A program made the translations under genes and the position numbers. From assembly GCF_022832975.1 (NCBI RefSeq), contig NZ_CP094846.1, positions 620,001 to 684,000 of the forward strand: 64,000 nt of DNA, given 5' to 3'. Under the pieces are notes generated by a model. That model ran no database searches. It saw only the letters and a list, made by a program, of their open reading frames with translations, and had not been told where the DNA came from. Positions 17,561 through 26,460 of this stretch are shown piece after piece. This DNA comes from Ornithobacterium rhinotracheale (lineage in GTDB: Bacteria; Bacteroidota; Bacteroidia; Flavobacteriales; Weeksellaceae). Position 1 is the first letter of the stretch. Every line of letters starts with the position of its first letter.

Positions 17561-19000
17561 ATGAGCCAACAAAACGAAATTTACCAAAACCCGCTCGCAT
17601 CTCGCTATGCATCAAGAGAAATGCTATACAACTTTTCGCCCGACAAGAAGTTTGGAACTTGGCGAAAACTATGGATAGCCCTCGCTGAAATCCAAAAAGA
17701 ATTGGGCTTAGACATTGCCCAAGAGCAAATCGATGAGCTAAAAGCCCAAGCCGAAAATATAGATTACGAAAAAGCAGCGGAATACGAGAAAAAATTCCGT
17801 CATGATGTAATGGCACATGTACACACCTTTGGAGATGCTGCACCGAAAGCCAAAGCGATTATTCATTTGGGTGCAACCTCTGCCTTTGTGGGCGACAACA
17901 CGGATTTAATTCAAATAAAAGATGCACTCGCCATCGTACGAGAGAAACTAGTGAATGTGATTGCTGGATTAAGCAAATTTGCTATGCAATATAAAGATTT
18001 GCCTACGCTTGGATTTACGCATTTTCAGCCAGCTCAGCTCACAACCGTAGGGAAGAGAGCCACTTTGTGGTTGCAGAGCGTTTTGTTAGATTTTGAAGAA
18101 TTGGAATTTAGAATTGATACGCTTAGATTCCGTGGTGTGAAAGGGACGACAGGTACGGCGGCAAGTTTCAAAGAATTGTTCAATGGTGATTATACTAAAA
18201 TTAAAACTTTAGATAAAAAACTTTCTGAAAAATTTGGGTTTACACAAGTGCTTGGTGTAACAGGGCAAACTTACGATAGAAAAATCGATGCCGAAGTAAT
18301 GGCACTTTTAAGCAATATTGCGCAATCTGCCCATAAATTCTCTACCGATTTACGCCTTTTGCAGAACTTAAAAGAGGTGGAAGAACCATTTGAAAAAAGC
18401 CAAATCGGTTCGTCGGCAATGGCATATAAACGCAACCCGATGCGTTGCGAGCGCATAGGGGCTTTGGCTAAATTTGTGATGACGGTATCGCAAGGTTCTG
18501 GATTAGTGGCTGCTACTCAGTGGTTTGAGCGTACGCTGGATGATTCCGCCAATAAGCGGCTCACCATTCCACAAGCATTCTTGGCAATAGATTCCATCTT
18601 AGGCATTTGGATTAATGTGCTAGATGGCATCGTGGTGTACCCCAAAATGATTGCCAAGCGAATCAGCGAGGAACTCCCCTTTATGGTCACCGAATATATG
18701 ATTATGGAGGGCGTGAAAAACGGAGGCGACCGCCAAGACCTCCACGAAATCATTCGCGAGCACTCAATGGAGGCGGCTAAACAAGTGAAAATGGAAGGAA
18801 AACCAAACGATTTGGTGGAGCGTATTGTGAATGATGATAAATTCCCAATTGATAAAGCGAAACTACAAGAAGTGCTTGATCCCGTAAATTTCATAGGTTT
18901 TGCACCACAACAAACCGAGGATTTTATTGCAGAACACGCTCAGCCGATTTTGGATAAATACCAAGATTTAATCGGTCTGAATTTTGAATTGAAAGTTTAA
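17561..19000 (+). CDS. purB: Adenylosuccinate lyase
   Basis: A 479-residue member of the fumarase/aspartase superfamily. It splits adenylosuccinate into AMP and fumarate and also acts on SAICAR in IMP synthesis. The family signature loop SQIGSSAMAYKRNPMRCERI lies near residue 285, and the substrate motif GATSAFVGDNTDL near 105 and FTHFQPAQLTTVGKR near 155 are visible. The C-terminal stretch matches the longer eukaryote-like PurB form seen in Bacteroidota. It is second in the purA-purB operon and is followed by a strong hairpin. Confidence 0.98.
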   Translation: MSQQNEIYQNPLASRYASREMLYNFSPDKKFGTWRKLWIALAEIQKELGLDIAQEQIDELKAQAENIDYEKAAEYEKKFRHDVMAHVHTFGDAAPKAKAIIHLGATSAFVGDNTDLIQIKDALAIVREKLVNVIAGLSKFAMQYKDLPTLGFTHFQPAQLTTVGKRATLWLQSVLLDFEELEFRIDTLRFRGVKGTTGTAASFKELFNGDYTKIKTLDKKLSEKFGFTQVLGVTGQTYDRKIDAEVMALLSNIAQSAHKFSTDLRLLQNLKEVEEPFEKSQIGSSAMAYKRNPMRCERIGALAKFVMTVSQGSGLVAATQWFERTLDDSANKRLTIPQAFLAIDSILGIWINVLDGIVVYPKMIAKRISEELPFMVTEYMIMEGVKNGGDRQDLHEIIREHSMEAAKQVKMEGKPNDLVERIVNDDKFPIDKAKLQEVLDPVNFIGFAPQQTEDFIAEHAQPILDKYQDLIGLNFELKV

Positions 19001-19024
19001 TTTAACCATTTATTTTAACATACT

Positions 19025-19054
19025 AAAAAAGCCGTTCGCGAGAACGGCTTTTTT
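19025..19054. terminator. Bidirectional terminator between purB and the N-glycan locus
   Basis: A near-perfect hairpin, GCCGTTC-gcga-GAACGGC with A6 before and T6 after. It works in both directions, as purB and the LamG gene converge on it. Confidence 0.92.
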
Positions 19055-19072
19055 AGTGTTAAGAGAAAGTGG

Positions 19073-20248
19073 TTATTCGTTTATGGGAGGGAATACGAAT
19101 CCTTCTCCATTATCTTGATTTACAAATTTAGCGTTGCTTGGCATTGGTAAATTTTTCTGACTTTTAGACCAATCCCAAATTTCAGTTTCGTCTTCTGTGA
19201 TTTCTCCTGTTTCACGATTAAGCTTTTTTCCATTCATTGGGTAGTATAGTAATAGCCCATCATCATCTGGATTTACCATTTTCCATACATTATCTTTAAT
19301 TTGTTGGTCTGTTCTAGCTGTTTTCCAGAATCTAACTTCACGAATTAATTCGTTTGAACTACTGATCCAGAGACCTGTTAAGCCATATTTTCCTGTTCTG
19401 ATTTCACGATTGGCCACTAGCTGTCCATTTACATAAACTTTTGTGAATTTTCCGTCATATACAAATGAAAGCATATACCATTTATTTGGTTCTGCAGATA
19501 ATTTATCAGAAGGAATATCAATTTGAGAGGCTCCAGTTTTAATTTGTAATTGATTAGGTCTAATTGTAACATCACCAAATCTAGTAAAAATTTCATCTAA
19601 AGCATCTGCATTTTTTACAGTTTTTGTACCGGCGATAGATCTGTTGTTTTGGCTGTATTCCGAACGATTAACCATAACCTCCATAGTCCATTGATCAACT
19701 TTGAAGTCATCCTCAAACATTTCTCCATTCGCAGTTCCACTGCCGGCCAATTTTAGTACTTTGGTAATTATTTTTTGATTAAGTACTAAAATAGCTTCTG
19801 ATTGTCCTTTTATGACATCAGCACTCCCCCCTATGATTTTAATTGGAAGGGCATAATCCCCTTCTCTTGAGAATTTTAAATCTTTAAGTTGGATTGGTAT
19901 GCTAGAAGAGATGTAGTTAGGTTTGATGCTAACGCTACTTTTTGCATTATACATATCTTTTGGGAGCATGATGTATGATGTCCCATTTTCTTTATTGTAT
20001 GCTTCTAGTTGCTTCTCATCTCCATATTCAATTGTGGCAAATGAATTTTTATTTTCTTTGTTTACTAAATTAAGTTTCAATTCATCAATTGTTGAAGACG
20101 CACCTTCAGCAACGAAAGCTTGTAAGCTTTGTTGTGTGAAATAGATGCCTTGATGGCTGGTATAGTCCTCTGTAGGCTTGTTGTATAACTCGTCTTGACA
20201 CCCATTTATCATTAAGAATGGGACTAGGAATAATATTATCTTTTTCAT
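19073..20248 (-). CDS. DUF1735 and LamG domain-containing lipoprotein
   Basis: A 391-residue lipoprotein (signal with lipobox INGC, Cys near residue 17). Residues about 30-150 fit the DUF1735 domain, a beta-sandwich common in surface glycan-binding proteins of SusC/D loci. Residues about 165-380 form a LamG/concanavalin-like domain, with WTMEVMVNRSEY, KWYMLSFVYDGKFTKVYVNG and EVRFWKTARTDQQI. This architecture is typical of lipoproteins encoded beside endo-beta-N-acetylglucosaminidases. It is the last gene of the SusC-SusD-GH18 operon, 16 bases after the GH18 gene. Role inferred: surface glycan or glycoprotein binding. Confidence 0.88.
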   Translation of the reverse strand: MKKIILFLVPFLMINGCQDELYNKPTEDYTSHQGIYFTQQSLQAFVAEGASSTIDELKLNLVNKENKNSFATIEYGDEKQLEAYNKENGTSYIMLPKDMYNAKSSVSIKPNYISSSIPIQLKDLKFSREGDYALPIKIIGGSADVIKGQSEAILVLNQKIITKVLKLAGSGTANGEMFEDDFKVDQWTMEVMVNRSEYSQNNRSIAGTKTVKNADALDEIFTRFGDVTIRPNQLQIKTGASQIDIPSDKLSAEPNKWYMLSFVYDGKFTKVYVNGQLVANREIRTGKYGLTGLWISSSNELIREVRFWKTARTDQQIKDNVWKMVNPDDDGLLLYYPMNGKKLNRETGEITEDETEIWDWSKSQKNLPMPSNAKFVNQDNGEGFVFPPINE

Positions 20249-20264
20249 TTTTGTTTAGTTTAAT

Positions 20265-21362
20265 TTATTGAAAATTTCCTGGATATTTTTGATTACCATA
20301 GTATAGAGCTTTTCTTATCCATTTGTAAGGTGGATCGTTAGGATAGTCATATTCCATATGATAACTTCCAATACCGCCTATGCGTTTTCCGCTAGGTAGA
20401 TCCAATGTAGCATAATCACAGAATTGAATCCCTCCCTCCATTTTGTTAAGCTCTGGTCTTGCCTCGCTTCTGTATCGAGTGATACCACCTGTTTTCCAAG
20501 TTTGTTCAAATTCTACTGTAATAATGGTTTTTCTTTCCCAATTATCTAGGTGAGGTTTAGTTATTTTGTCTAATACAGAAGTGGTTGTGGAATTCCAATA
20601 AGCTTGATAGATATAATGATCTATCATTTTAGATGTTTCTGTAGATAATAAGTAAGGTTCACCATCCATTACGAGCATTTTTCCTTGAGGGTTTAGTCTA
20701 TTGTAAAGTGTTTCTATGAATAGTTGCATATTGTGGTTTCCCTCAATTGTTTGACCATTGGCTAAACTCCCAGAATGCCCATAATTAGGTTCATAATCAA
20801 TGTCAAATCCATCAAGATTATATTTTTCAATGGTATCGCAAATAGCATTAGCATAGGCTTTTACACCTTCTCTGAAATTGCCATTACCTTTCTCATTTAC
20901 CCAAAAAACAAAGGGGTCTTTTCCTTCTGGGGTAAGTTGATCGCCTAAACTTTGAATAATCCAGCATAAAAGAGCCTTTCCGCCTTTTACTTCTTGGAAG
21001 AATTTAAGGTCTTCTTGTTGTTCTTTAGATAGATTTCCTCTTGTACCCCAAAGAGATACAAAGTCTACGCTATCTGGAAGGGCTTTTAAGTAGTTTTGCG
21101 GGTTGGAGCCTTTACCTGTCCAGTTTCCAAACCACCCAAAACCTTTCACATGAGGTGTTTTTCTGTATTCTCTTAGTTCTTTATAATAATCCCTCAAATG
21201 TGGAGGCAAATCTTCTTCAGATTTAGCTTCTAATAATGGGACTAATCGAGTTAAACCTTTTTCATTATCAAAAGTAGTTCTTTCGGTGTCATTCCAGTCG
21301 CTACAGCTTGTAACAAAACTAGCGATAAAAATCGATAATAATATTTTAGTTACTTTTTTCAT
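20265..21362 (-). CDS. GH18 endo-beta-N-acetylglucosaminidase (EndoF/EndoH type), lipoprotein
   Basis: A 365-residue lipoprotein (lipobox VTSC, Cys near 20) of glycoside hydrolase family 18. The catalytic motif DGFDIDYE fits DxxDxDxE, with the acid/base Glu near residue 188. Other visible parts are FGWFGNWTGKG (first strand) and YQAYWNS late in the barrel. The short single-domain form resembles EndoF1/EndoH-like enzymes, which cut between the two core GlcNAc residues of N-glycans, and not chitinases. Encoded in the same operon as SusC, SusD and a DUF1735-LamG protein, it most likely releases N-glycans from host glycoproteins at the cell surface. Substrate is inferred from context. Confidence 0.88.
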   Translation of the reverse strand: MKKVTKILLSIFIASFVTSCSDWNDTERTTFDNEKGLTRLVPLLEAKSEEDLPPHLRDYYKELREYRKTPHVKGFGWFGNWTGKGSNPQNYLKALPDSVDFVSLWGTRGNLSKEQQEDLKFFQEVKGGKALLCWIIQSLGDQLTPEGKDPFVFWVNEKGNGNFREGVKAYANAICDTIEKYNLDGFDIDYEPNYGHSGSLANGQTIEGNHNMQLFIETLYNRLNPQGKMLVMDGEPYLLSTETSKMIDHYIYQAYWNSTTTSVLDKITKPHLDNWERKTIITVEFEQTWKTGGITRYRSEARPELNKMEGGIQFCDYATLDLPSGKRIGGIGSYHMEYDYPNDPPYKWIRKALYYGNQKYPGNFQ

Positions 21363-21366
21363 TTTT

Positions 21367-22992
21367 TTAATTTTGTTGTTTTGGTCTATTATTTCTCACC
21401 CACCATAATTTAGTAGATCCTTGATCGTCTCCGCCAAGCAGAGCTGGTACTTCTCTCATACTAGGGTTTGATGTATATTCAGTTGGAGCATATGAGAATC
21501 TTTCTGGTGCATAACAATTGTTGCAGCCAATTCTTCCGGGAGCAGATTGGTCAAATGGCCTCATAATATATGGGTAGCCTGTTCTTCTATATTCTGTCCA
21601 AGCTTCTACTGCATTTGGATATAGTGCTAAATATTTTTGGGTTAATATTTTTTGTAAATGTTGTTCCGTTTCATCAACATTATCCCATATGTCGCTCCAA
21701 TTAGGAGAAGTGTTGCCGGCAGCGAGGTTGAAGGAGTAAGGATCTGACCAAGTTCCAAATTTGTAACCTCTTGTTGTTAAATTTTTAGGTCTACTATTAG
21801 ATGTTAGATATATTTCAACACCACTTGAAATATTATTTTCTTGGAAAGATGTTTTTACGCCTTGCTCATAAAGTGTTTGTGCATCTTCGCTTATTAAGCC
21901 ATACAACGCAGCCTCAGCCTTTAAAAAATATGTTTCTGATGCTCGGTACCAATATAATGGTGAGTTTGCTTGGACTTTAGGTTTTGCTGCTGCAGTGATT
22001 GCATAATCAGTCTTGGGTAATTTATTTTCTGGAGCAATTCCGTTATATTCTCCTCTTGCAGGGGTAAAATAAACTTCTAGTCTAGGGTCTTTGTATCCTA
22101 CTAAATAAGACCAAATTGTTGTCCCCATTCTAGTTTCTCCATATTCTTCTACAGATGCAATCATCGAATTCAATAAAGGTAATTTTGCAGAAGAGCCTAT
22201 TTTAGCTTCTTCGTCTGGAGATGTTATAACTCCACCGTTTGCAGGATTTAAAGCTTTGTCTATGTATTCTTGGGCGAGGGCGTGGTCTTTAAAATGAGAT
22301 CTCACTGCCATTCTCAGCATTAAGGAGTTTGCGAATTTCACCCATTTTTTGGCGTCACCATCATAAATGACATCATAGTCTTTTAGTAGCTTATTTTGAA
22401 CATCTTTTAAGGTTTCAACACTCTTAGAAAGATCTGCTAACATATGTTTGTAGACTTCCTCTTGTGAGTCAAGTTTTGGAGCAATATCTCCTTTCCCTGC
22501 ATTTGAGTACACAATCGGACCGAAAACATCAGTCGCTCTTAACCATCCTGCGATTTTTACAATGTTTGCCAAAGCAAATACTTGTTGGTCATACGGATCT
22601 TTTGAGTCTTTGGCTAAAACATTGATTTCTTGCCATTCTCTAAATAGATTTGAGTAGAAGTTCTTTTGAGCATAGCCCATTCTTCCTTCATTAAAATTCC
22701 AGTTAGCCTCTGTATTAAATCCCCAGTTGTTATTATTTCCGAAATAGCCGATGTAATTACCAGAAGAGATTAAATCTGTGTTTTGTAAATCGTTACCAGG
22801 TCCCGTTGTTTTATCTGGAGATCCAATTGGTATCACCAGTTGCTGCATTTTCATAAATGGAGCGCCATATGCTAGACCTCCTTGTTTGTATTCTTCATCT
22901 GTTACCCCGTAAACATCTGTATTGATGTCTTGAAAATCGGTACAAGCAGAGAAGAAAGCTAATATAGCTAATACTATTATATTTCGTTTCAT
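21367..22992 (-). CDS. SusD/RagB-like nutrient-binding outer-membrane lipoprotein (SusD-like_2 type)
   Basis: A 541-residue lipoprotein with lipobox FSAC (Cys near 16). It is of the SusD fold, with the TPR-type helices seen in ASETYFLKAEAALYG and YLALYPNAVEAWTEYRRTGYP. The latter motif is typical of the SusD-like_2 branch that forms a lid over SusC transporters of oligosaccharides. It lies 18 bases after the SusC gene and 4 bases before the GH18 gene, so it is translated as part of the same operon. The likely ligand is the oligosaccharide released by the GH18 enzyme. Confidence 0.95.
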   Translation of the reverse strand: MKRNIIVLAILAFFSACTDFQDINTDVYGVTDEEYKQGGLAYGAPFMKMQQLVIPIGSPDKTTGPGNDLQNTDLISSGNYIGYFGNNNNWGFNTEANWNFNEGRMGYAQKNFYSNLFREWQEINVLAKDSKDPYDQQVFALANIVKIAGWLRATDVFGPIVYSNAGKGDIAPKLDSQEEVYKHMLADLSKSVETLKDVQNKLLKDYDVIYDGDAKKWVKFANSLMLRMAVRSHFKDHALAQEYIDKALNPANGGVITSPDEEAKIGSSAKLPLLNSMIASVEEYGETRMGTTIWSYLVGYKDPRLEVYFTPARGEYNGIAPENKLPKTDYAITAAAKPKVQANSPLYWYRASETYFLKAEAALYGLISEDAQTLYEQGVKTSFQENNISSGVEIYLTSNSRPKNLTTRGYKFGTWSDPYSFNLAAGNTSPNWSDIWDNVDETEQHLQKILTQKYLALYPNAVEAWTEYRRTGYPYIMRPFDQSAPGRIGCNNCYAPERFSYAPTEYTSNPSMREVPALLGGDDQGSTKLWWVRNNRPKQQN

Positions 22993-23010
22993 TTGAATTT
23001 TATTTAATTA

Positions 23011-26000
23011 TTATAATCCGAATTTTAAACTAACTCCTATGTTTCTTAAACTTGGGAGCATGAAGTAATCAAATCCTTGTCCTAAATATCCAGTTGACGC
23101 CGTTAATTCAGGGTCGTATGGTGCTTTGTTATATATCATCCAAAGGTTTGTTCCTATGATGGATAAGCTTAAATTTTTGATGTTTCCGCCTAGTAGCTCT
23201 TTATTAAATGTATAGCCTATGCTTGCTTGTTGTAGTCTAACATTGGTTGCACTATATGTGTTGTAAGAGTCTAGATTGTAGACAACATCATAGAATGTTC
23301 TAGGATCAACTAGGATGTTTCCAAGCTCTACCCCATTTGCATCTCTTGACTCTGCAGATCTTTTAGAAACGCCATATTTGTCAAGTGCTGCTTGAGTTTT
23401 GGAAATAACAATACCTCCAAGGCGAGCATTGAATAAGAGGTATAAATTAAATCCTTTGTAGTCGAATGAGTGGCTCCACCCAAGATTCCAATCAGGATTT
23501 ATGCTACCAAGTTTAAATGGTTTTACTTTTTCTGTTACTAAGCCTCCTCCAGGATTGTATTCAAAGTACCCATCTTGGTCTCTTTTAATTTGCTCAAAAC
23601 CATAAACATCTCCGAATGAGCCTCCTTCCTCAAGAATATATCGTCCTAATTGGATGCTCTTGATTGGAATAGTTTGCCCATTTACAGGGTTTTTAATATC
23701 TCCTCCTAAGGCTACAATCTTGTTGCGGTTTGCTGTTGCAGTAACGGTCGTGTTGTATTTCAAATCTTTGGTGATTCTTTTGTTAAATCCGAGCGTTGCT
23801 TCTATACCTTTGTTTTCAAGATTACCAGATTGGTAGTACATGAATTTATACCCAGAAGTTCCAGATAGCGATGCACTGATTAGCTGATCAAGAGTATTGG
23901 ACTTGTATAATGTTACCCCCAACGAAAGAGCATTGTTGAACATTTTAGCATCCATACCTACCTCCCATGAGCGGGTAGTTTGTTTTGAGTATTCGCTTAA
24001 TGGATAAAACTCAAAGGCATCGATACTACCTCCATTGATTTTTCTAGTAACGGTACCTTTTGTGATCCCTGTTTTAGTTAATGGAGAAGCTACATCTGTG
24101 TAAGATGCTCTCACTTTTAAATAACCAAGAGTAGGTTTAATGCTTGCCTTTAAATTTGGAGATAATAACTCTGTTACAACAGCAGATAAACCAACTGATG
24201 GATAGAATACCCATTCGCTATCTGTGTTCACGAGCTTAGAGTTTCTATCTGTTCTTCCAGTTAAAGTCAAGTATAAGGCGTTGTTCCATGAAATTTCAGC
24301 AGAAGAGAAGAATGCATAGTTTCGTTCTCTGCTATTTCCTCCTGTTTCCGATGGAGTGGATTTAGATGGATCTATATTCGTGTAGGTGAATTTGTTAGGC
24401 ACTAGTAATAATTGCCCTCCATATCCGCGACCTTTTGCATCTGAATCCTCGAAAGATGTACCTACATTCAGATTGATGTTGAAGTCAGATAAGAAGTCTT
24501 TATTATAGTTTAAGATAGCATCTGCATATCTTTGCTTAACAAAATCAGAGGAGTAAGTATATCTTCCTTTTGGTCCTGCAAAAATATTGTTGGTTGAGGC
24601 ATATCGCTTATCTTCTCTTTCTCCGAATGTGTTATCAAGTCTAAAACGGGTTGATAAATTTAAATGTTTGCTAAAATCGTACTTAGCCGATGCATAGAAC
24701 ATAAATCTGTCTTTCGCTTCAGGTCTTAAATTTCTATAAGAGATCCAATAAGGGTTATCGATTCCCATACCCATATCGCCAGGGCTCCAATACTGAGTAT
24801 TGTAACCAAGTCCTGCATCGTATCTTTCAAAATATTTCTCTTGATCAAAGTTTCTACCTCTTGGATATAAGTAAGCTCCTACAATAGGGTTGAAATATGT
24901 ACCAAAAGAGATCATGTTGTTTGAATATTCTCTTACATAGCTAGCAGATGCATCTAAGGTGAGTTTCTCGTCAAATAATTTTGCCGTATTTCTTAAAGTA
25001 GCATTGTATCTATGGTATTTATTGTTAGGCACAATTCCATCGGCATTCACAGCAGAGGCTGAAAAAAAAGTCTGGTTAATTTTATTTCCAGTAGATAAAT
25101 TAAATGAATTGTTGTAAGTAAAGCCAGTTTGGAAGAAATCTTTTGGATTATAATCGCTTGGCTCATCCAGTTTTTTACCCCAAGACCAATATGAACCGTT
25201 TTCGCTTCCATATGTGTTTTGAAATTCTGGCATTATAAATGGGGATGAGGTTTCTACCGATGTAGACACATTAATAGAAGTTTTACCTTCAGACCCGCGT
25301 TTTGTGTTTATTAAGATAACACCATTTGCTGCATTAGCTCCGTAAAGTGCAGCAGCCGCAGGCCCACTCAATACGTTTACGCTTTCTATATCCTCTGGAT
25401 TGATGCTTGAAATTCCTTCTCCAGATGTGCTACCACCAAATCCAGTTCCATCGCCTCCACGGTTAGCAGAGTTTATCATTGGAATACCATCAATTACATA
25501 AAGCACATTGTTGTTACCTTCAATAGACTTAGCCCCGCGCATCACAACCTTAGTAGCTCCACCAACACCGGATGCACTTCTATTGATTTGTACCCCAGCA
25601 ACTTTACCATTCAAGCTATTTACAAAGTTTGCATCCTTTACACGAGTAAGCTCCTCTTGATCCAACTTTTGAATGGTATAACTCAACGCTTTTTCTTCTC
25701 TTTTGATACCCAAGGCCGTCACCACCAAATCATCAAGTGCAACATTGTTACCTATACCGTAAATACCTTTTCCAAAAAGGTTGCTCACATACATCTCGCC
25801 ATTATTGAAATCGACATTTACTGGTAAATTTGCAGAAAGGTAATCCCCAATATCTGCAAGACTTTCGTCTTTGAAGTCAACAGGACTAATGTTGATGTCT
25901 TTTAAATCCTCTTTGTTAAAATGAATTTTAACATTTGTTCGGCTCTGTAGAGAGCTCAAGAAATCGGCTAGGGGAACTTCTTGTGTAACCTCATAGCTGA

Positions 26001-26082
26001 TCTTTCCTTCATTCACCTGTGCATAAGTTTGCATTTGCCCCAAGGCAAAACACAGGCACGCACTCATTAGAATTTTTTTCAT
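23011..26082 (-). CDS. SusC/RagA-family TonB-dependent outer-membrane transporter with N-terminal STN domain
   Basis: A 1023-residue TonB-dependent receptor that would import oligosaccharides through the outer membrane. After the signal peptide (ends QTYAQ) comes an STN domain (about 30-90, VPLADFLSSLQSRTNVKIHF). A TonB-box-like segment LDDLVVTALGIKREEKALSY and the SusC plug (VLYVIDGIPM, INPEDIESVNVLSGPAAAALYG) follow, then the beta-barrel with a terminal aromatic strand. Unlike most SusC proteins I see no carboxypeptidase-D-like regulatory domain between STN and plug. It is the first gene of the N-glycan locus. Confidence 0.95.
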   Translation of the reverse strand: MKKILMSACLCFALGQMQTYAQVNEGKISYEVTQEVPLADFLSSLQSRTNVKIHFNKEDLKDINISPVDFKDESLADIGDYLSANLPVNVDFNNGEMYVSNLFGKGIYGIGNNVALDDLVVTALGIKREEKALSYTIQKLDQEELTRVKDANFVNSLNGKVAGVQINRSASGVGGATKVVMRGAKSIEGNNNVLYVIDGIPMINSANRGGDGTGFGGSTSGEGISSINPEDIESVNVLSGPAAAALYGANAANGVILINTKRGSEGKTSINVSTSVETSSPFIMPEFQNTYGSENGSYWSWGKKLDEPSDYNPKDFFQTGFTYNNSFNLSTGNKINQTFFSASAVNADGIVPNNKYHRYNATLRNTAKLFDEKLTLDASASYVREYSNNMISFGTYFNPIVGAYLYPRGRNFDQEKYFERYDAGLGYNTQYWSPGDMGMGIDNPYWISYRNLRPEAKDRFMFYASAKYDFSKHLNLSTRFRLDNTFGEREDKRYASTNNIFAGPKGRYTYSSDFVKQRYADAILNYNKDFLSDFNINLNVGTSFEDSDAKGRGYGGQLLLVPNKFTYTNIDPSKSTPSETGGNSRERNYAFFSSAEISWNNALYLTLTGRTDRNSKLVNTDSEWVFYPSVGLSAVVTELLSPNLKASIKPTLGYLKVRASYTDVASPLTKTGITKGTVTRKINGGSIDAFEFYPLSEYSKQTTRSWEVGMDAKMFNNALSLGVTLYKSNTLDQLISASLSGTSGYKFMYYQSGNLENKGIEATLGFNKRITKDLKYNTTVTATANRNKIVALGGDIKNPVNGQTIPIKSIQLGRYILEEGGSFGDVYGFEQIKRDQDGYFEYNPGGGLVTEKVKPFKLGSINPDWNLGWSHSFDYKGFNLYLLFNARLGGIVISKTQAALDKYGVSKRSAESRDANGVELGNILVDPRTFYDVVYNLDSYNTYSATNVRLQQASIGYTFNKELLGGNIKNLSLSIIGTNLWMIYNKAPYDPELTASTGYLGQGFDYFMLPSLRNIGVSLKFGL

Positions 26083-26150
26083 GTTACATTATTTATTCTT
26101 TTGTTGTGTAGAATTATCTTAGCTAAAGTACGCCTAATTATACTATTTGT

Positions 26151-26158
26151 CAAATTTA
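26151..26158 (-). promoter_or_regulatory. Promoter -7 box of the N-glycan locus
   Basis: The minus strand reads TAAATTTG, a full TAnnTTTG match, 68 bases upstream of the SusC start. Confidence 0.5.
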
Positions 26159-26428
26159 CGCAATGTGATTTCTATCATAGAATATTTTTTTAGGTGGGAG
26201 AGCGCCCGAACAATTTTCTGTAGTTTTGGTTTAACTTAGGTGTCTGGTCTTAATTTTTGAAATTTTATAGTTTATTTTTTCGATCTTACAAAGAGGTGTA
26301 AGATATACAATAATGTGGTGTTGAAATTTAATTGAAAACATAATTTAGATGGAATCTAAATAAAAGTAGTAGTTGGTTGTCGCTTAAGTTTCAAAATTGC
26401 ATAAAATATGAATTATGGATAATATTAA

Positions 26429-26436
26429 TATCTTTG
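26429..26436 (+). promoter_or_regulatory. Promoter -7 box of the T9SS surface protein gene
   Basis: TATCTTTG is a full -7 consensus match, 24 bases before the start codon. Confidence 0.6.
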
Positions 26437-26460
26437 CCAACGAAAATTTAATTATAAACA

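Larger units (their letters stand above)
26083..26460. other. Divergent 378-bp intergenic region
   Basis: It separates the minus-strand SusC operon from the plus-strand T9SS protein. It holds a -7 box for each direction (26151-26158 minus, 26429-26436 plus). An 18-codon minus-strand stretch at 26190-26249 resembles a regulator tail. No RNA gene is recognised. Confidence 0.6.
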
